Part shown: in pieces, positions 60,538 to 64,000 of the stretch
How positions within the stretch are numbered: position 1 is the first letter of the stretch
Layout: each line of letters starts with the position of its first letter
NCBI GenBank assembly: GCA_026260175.1
Contig: JAKCWW010000887.1
Span: 1-64,000 of the forward strand
Reading direction: 5' to 3'
Origin: Reticulitermes lucifugus
Taxonomy: Eukaryota > Arthropoda > Insecta > Blattodea > Rhinotermitidae
Length of the DNA stretch: 64,000 bases
Translations under genes and position numbers: made by a program
Notes under the pieces: generated by a model
Told to the model about the DNA's origin: nothing
Databases searched by the model: none
What the model saw: only the letters and a program-made list of their open reading frames with translations

Positions 60538-60946
60538 CAGGGCTGGACAACATCTGGCCCTTGAGGAAAGTATTTGCGGCCCTCGGTCATCTGAATAGTT
60601 TCAGTAATACAAATTAACAAACATAATATAATAGGTCTAGACAAAATATTATGGCAACTGTATTAGCACAGAAAATGTTGCGATACTATTACCCATCACT
60701 TTTATGGCAGTAAACAGTAAACGAATCATTTTCAGCGTTTTCCGAGTTTAATACGGCCTACTAACCTGTCATTCAACCGTACTTTCAGTGTAAATTATTG
60801 TTTTAAATAATGATCTTCTCGTTAATTTAATCCCCTCCCCTCCCCCCTCTCCCCGCTTTTCGATATATGTATACACAAGTGCTTCCCTCAGGCGAGTCCT
60901 TAACGAAATATGTGACCCTCCTGCGGGTTGAGGTTGGCTAGCCCTG
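60538..60946 (+). mobile_element. Probable hAT-type MITE, 409 bp
   Basis: The left end CAGGGCTGGACAACATC and the reverse complement of the right end CAGGGCTAGCCAACCTC match at 14 of 17 positions, including the CAGGGCT terminus typical of hAT transposons. Further inside, GCGGCCCTCGG on the left mirrors GTGACCCTCC on the right. No transposase frame. The expected 8-bp target duplication is not seen (ACGCACAT versus TCCTAGGG), so the insertion is old, rearranged, or the ends are slightly misplaced. A C/T-rich tract (CCCCTCCCCTCCCCCCTC) lies at 60833-60850. Confidence 0.5.
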
Positions 60947-60949
60947 TCC

Positions 60950-62870
60950 TAGGGGATTCTAGATTCCCTTGCGTGTCCGGATTCCGACCTGCCACCACCG
61001 TAAAATTTCCCGTTAGAAACAGACGCACTTCACAGTTTCGTGTTCAACATAGCTGGCCAGTGACCGCTTACCCCGTCTGCTAGTTCTGACGGTGGCTGTG
61101 ATTTTACGAGGAGTACGGGGAGGTTGCAGGAGATTGAAACTAATTACCACAATAATTTTCATAGGTTCTTCTAACGCTATTACATGTCGAAATATGTATA
61201 CTGAGCATTGATACAGCAACATATCATTTCTTCTATTAATTTTTTCTACTTTCCCACCAGTAACCCACCATTATAGCTCCAAATACCTAACCATCGCATT
61301 AGACTCACGGACAATCACGGTATTTATAATTTACTCCAATTTTTACTAACAAATGGTCGGTTAATCTTAAGATAAATCTTGGATACCTTTGGTCTCATCT
61401 TCAATAATTGTGAAGAGAAGTAGACATATCTGGCTCCTCGAATGGACCGTAGCACTGCCGACGGCTGATATGACTCGCACAGTATGTCTAGAGCAGCGGC
61501 CTTCAAAGCCTCCATATCTGTGTAACCCTTGCGACAAACTAAGAGATCTTACGGTGACCACTGTGACATGAATGTTTTGGGCGAAAAACGACATAACACT
61601 TTTTAAAACATAGCCTATATTTTAAAAATAAAATATTTAATCACATTTATGAAGAAACGGTAATGGCGATTTACAATGAAACTAAACCCAGTGCCATTTA
61701 TGCATAAAGATGGGTAAGAAAACAAACAAATACGATTAAGTGTTATGAAAATTACATTTATCAAATGTGCTGCCGGAACTTGTGAAAGCCGCCGGCATAA
61801 CGCCGGTTTACAGGAAACACATTTTACATACGACTTGTCTAGACAGTCACGTCGACTAGCGCAGTTTCATGTAGCGATTCCATTTATGAACAACGTTTAA
61901 TGAACATTTTGAATAAAGAAAGAAAATCGGCTCTCTATTCATCAAAAACAAAACCTGCAGTGCTTCCTACTTCGCAACACTTGCATTGCAAAGTACATTC
62001 TAATGAAAAGTTCTCCTCATTTCCATTACTACGACAGGGCATTAACATCTTCCGGTTCGTCGAGCCCTCACAAACATGACATAAGACGAGAACTGTTTTC
62101 CGACCCTTTAACTCTTCCTGGTTGGTGACTTGTCATTTGCATTTCCCCAGTAAATTATTTCTCTCATACCCATAATCACATTTGTGATGTAATATGTTTC
62201 TTTACTGATTTCAACATAGAACGTAAATACATGTCCACTGAAGAAATAACCTGCTACATGTTTGTGTTTTTCCTTCAACTGACCACTGCAGTATTTAAGC
62301 ATTCCAAACACTATAAGTCTAAATGAATGTCAATTTCCTGATTCCACTAACAGCTGGCCGGTTGGTCATTATTCCGTTGCATATCCGCCATTTGCGAACC
62401 ACGACACATGACTTCCCGTTGCCCAAGCCAAACACAATCAGGTTTACATGGACCTAACGGTTTATAATTACCTCGCTGACACAGATATGTCCGGATTGAT
62501 GGACACTATGATTCACTCTTGGCATAACAACAGACTGAATCTGCACTGTTAGTTTTACAGTTAGAAATGATAAATCACTGGATAAATCCTGAAGTTTTGC
62601 TGATGTATACAGCTTCTCGGAATTCAATGAATTTCGCCATTTGTCATATATTTATACACAAGTACATAACTATTACAGATACACGACTACGTTCTCTTGA
62701 TATCACGTTGGATAATTTGATACTAATTTTTAGTTTGGACTAATATACGTATAGATTGCACGGTATTGAATTGTAAGTTTAATTTTCAGAACGAATCGAA
62801 AGGTCGCCTATTTTAAGGCACGTAGGCTTAACTCTCCCAGCATTCTGCGGTATAAACTAAGGTAAACTAG
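60950..62870. other. No gene seen
   Basis: Short overlapping frames near 61324-61594 oppose each other across strands. A hAT-end-like string (CTAGAGCAGCGGCCTTCAAA, 61488-61507) has no partner. Confidence 0.5.
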
Positions 62871-62873
62871 AAG

Positions 62874-63165
62874 TCAGTGTAGCGTAGTACGTACAGCGAC
62901 TACGATGCCGGCTCGAGAACTGAGAAACTATGGACAGATTCCCGGCAGGGGCAAGAGATATAGCTTTACTCCAAAACGTTCAGACAACTGTGGAGCCAAC
63001 CCAGTCTTTTATTCAAATAGTAACGGGGGCCTTTCCGCGGTGGTAAAACTGCCGAGGCGCGAAGATGACCACTGACCTCCACCCAGTGCCGAGGTTAAGA
63101 ATAAATTTAGCTACACGTCCAGTCCCCCACAAGCCTTCATGGCATGAACACGGATAAATGTATGT
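62874..63165 (+). repeat. tRNA-derived SINE, diverged full-length copy
   Basis: A-box-like GTGTAGCGTAGTACGTACAG near 62877-62896, then a B-box-like region around ACAGATTCCCGGCAGGG (62934-62950). The body has CAGACAACTGTGGAGCCAAC (62982-63001), CAGTCTTTTATTCAAATAG, TTTCCGCGGTGGTAAAACTG and CCACTGACCTCCACCCAGTG, ending CCTTCATGGCATGAACACGG. Landmark order and spacing equal those of the 37.2-kb copy. Confidence 0.72.
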
Positions 63166-63169
63166 TTAA

Positions 63170-64000
63170 AATGTAAACCATCAGAATTTTCACTCAAGAA
63201 CGCAGTTTCCGGAACGGAATTTAAAATCGACCGTCTTCATAATAAAGAACCATAGGTGCCAATTAACGTGCGTGAACGTTTATGTGCAAATAGGGAGCCC
63301 TATACACTAGATATATGTTTTAAGTTGAGGGAGGGCAATTTCGAAGCGGGGTTGTGTTCGACAAAAGAGTACCGTTGCATATCACAGAATGTGCCATTAA
63401 TTGCAGAAGAGTAAACTGCTTCGTAGCCAATAATATTAGCAAATGAATATTTGGTGATTACTAGTCAAACTTTAAATGGAAGTGGCAAGTAACACATTCT
63501 TCGTAAAATTGTGTAATCAATACGAATTAGCCTGCTTCACGATAAGACCAAGAAAATACAAACTTTAAATTTGTAGCAACAAACTCTACAGCACCGTCGG
63601 AGCAGAAAACACACTAGGACCCCAAACTTTTGCCACATATAACACGTGCAAATGAAAGTCGCCTTCGGTACTTCCGATTTGTCCCGTGTACAAATCTTGG
63701 ATCAACCCGGATTATCCATACTGTGGAATATAGTGCTATTATTATTCTTCCTTCCCTCCAGAAAGATGTCGGCATTGTACAGACCACTACATTGGAATGC
63801 GATCCCTTCCCCACACACACTTTCCAAATTATTAGTCCTTAATAATCTCACAATTTGACGTTATAAAGTCAGACATGTTTATAGTATCGAAAATAAACCG
63901 GAAATCTACCACAAAGTTAATACGTAGGTGTTCCGATCGAGTAACACACGAACCTAGTAGTATCGCTGTAAGTTTTCAGATTTTATTTTTATTTTCTCTA
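63170..64000. other. No gene seen
   Basis: Three overlapping 68-70 codon frames at 63614-63858 on both strands cancel each other as evidence. No repeat recognised. Confidence 0.5.

Noticed and set aside
61488-61507. Possible hAT terminal sequence CTAGAGCAGCGGCCTTCAAA
   Set aside because: No matching inverted end within 2 kb on either side.
1-64000. CRISPR array, prokaryotic operon or prophage
   Set aside because: Repeat lengths, SINEs with pol III boxes, LINE remnant and absence of compact coding all indicate animal genomic DNA. The tandem repeats here lack the spacer structure of CRISPR.

Overview
This is an AT-rich eukaryotic window from a large, repeat-loaded insect genome. A cockroach or termite (Blattodea) is the likeliest source, because the tRNA-derived SINE at 29.1 kb, whose spurious translation contains '[14 protein letters not shown]', and the SINE at 19.7 kb, which reads 'LPTGFEPAIS', resemble families I know from cockroach, termite and stick-insect assemblies. 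This assignment is from memory, not from a search. I found no convincing host protein-coding exon, tRNA or rRNA. The only recognisable protein homology is a non-LTR reverse transcriptase fragment at the left edge (1-400, minus strand). The window reads as intergenic or long-intron DNA built from interspersed elements, satellite arrays and diverged unique sequence.

Layout. 0-10 kb: LINE fragment, two SINE remnants, then featureless AT-rich DNA. 10.1-10.44 kb: a five-copy 67-bp minisatellite with dimeric (134-bp) structure. 12.1-12.8 kb: a 498-bp foldback element with a hammerhead-ribozyme-like motif in each arm, followed by a separate 114-bp near-perfect palindrome. 14.7-15.0 and 34.5-35.0 kb: two copies of one unnamed interspersed repeat. 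19.7 kb: minus-strand SINE. 21.0-21.45 kb: seven 63-bp units, open on both strands. 24.8, 29.1, 37.2, 54.0 and 62.9 kb: SINE copies. 38.4 kb: a second, smaller foldback element with a hammerhead-like core. 41.1-44.9 and 47.7-53.9 kb: a satellite-like block. About 15 minus-oriented copies and about 44 plus-oriented copies of one diverged ~142-bp monomer face each other across a 3.3-kb spacer. The smaller array is bracketed by two oppositely oriented tracts of another degenerate repeat. The last ~3.5 kb of the large array has a nine-monomer higher-order repeat of ~1.28 kb. 59.6-59.9 kb: a third foldback element flanked by a 14-bp direct repeat, its centre lost in a 130-N gap. 60.5-60.9 kb: a probable hAT-type MITE.

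The most interesting signal is the set of foldback elements carrying compact hammerhead-type cores (CTGANGA, stem II, GAAA, minimal stem III, UH). The 12.5-kb copy has a closed stem II and a stem I split by an internal loop. The 38.5-kb copy has a perfect 6-bp stem I. Small hammerheads with very short stem III are known from Penelope-like retroelements, so these foldbacks may be remnants or non-autonomous derivatives of such elements. The second notable feature is the higher-order, inverted satellite organisation.
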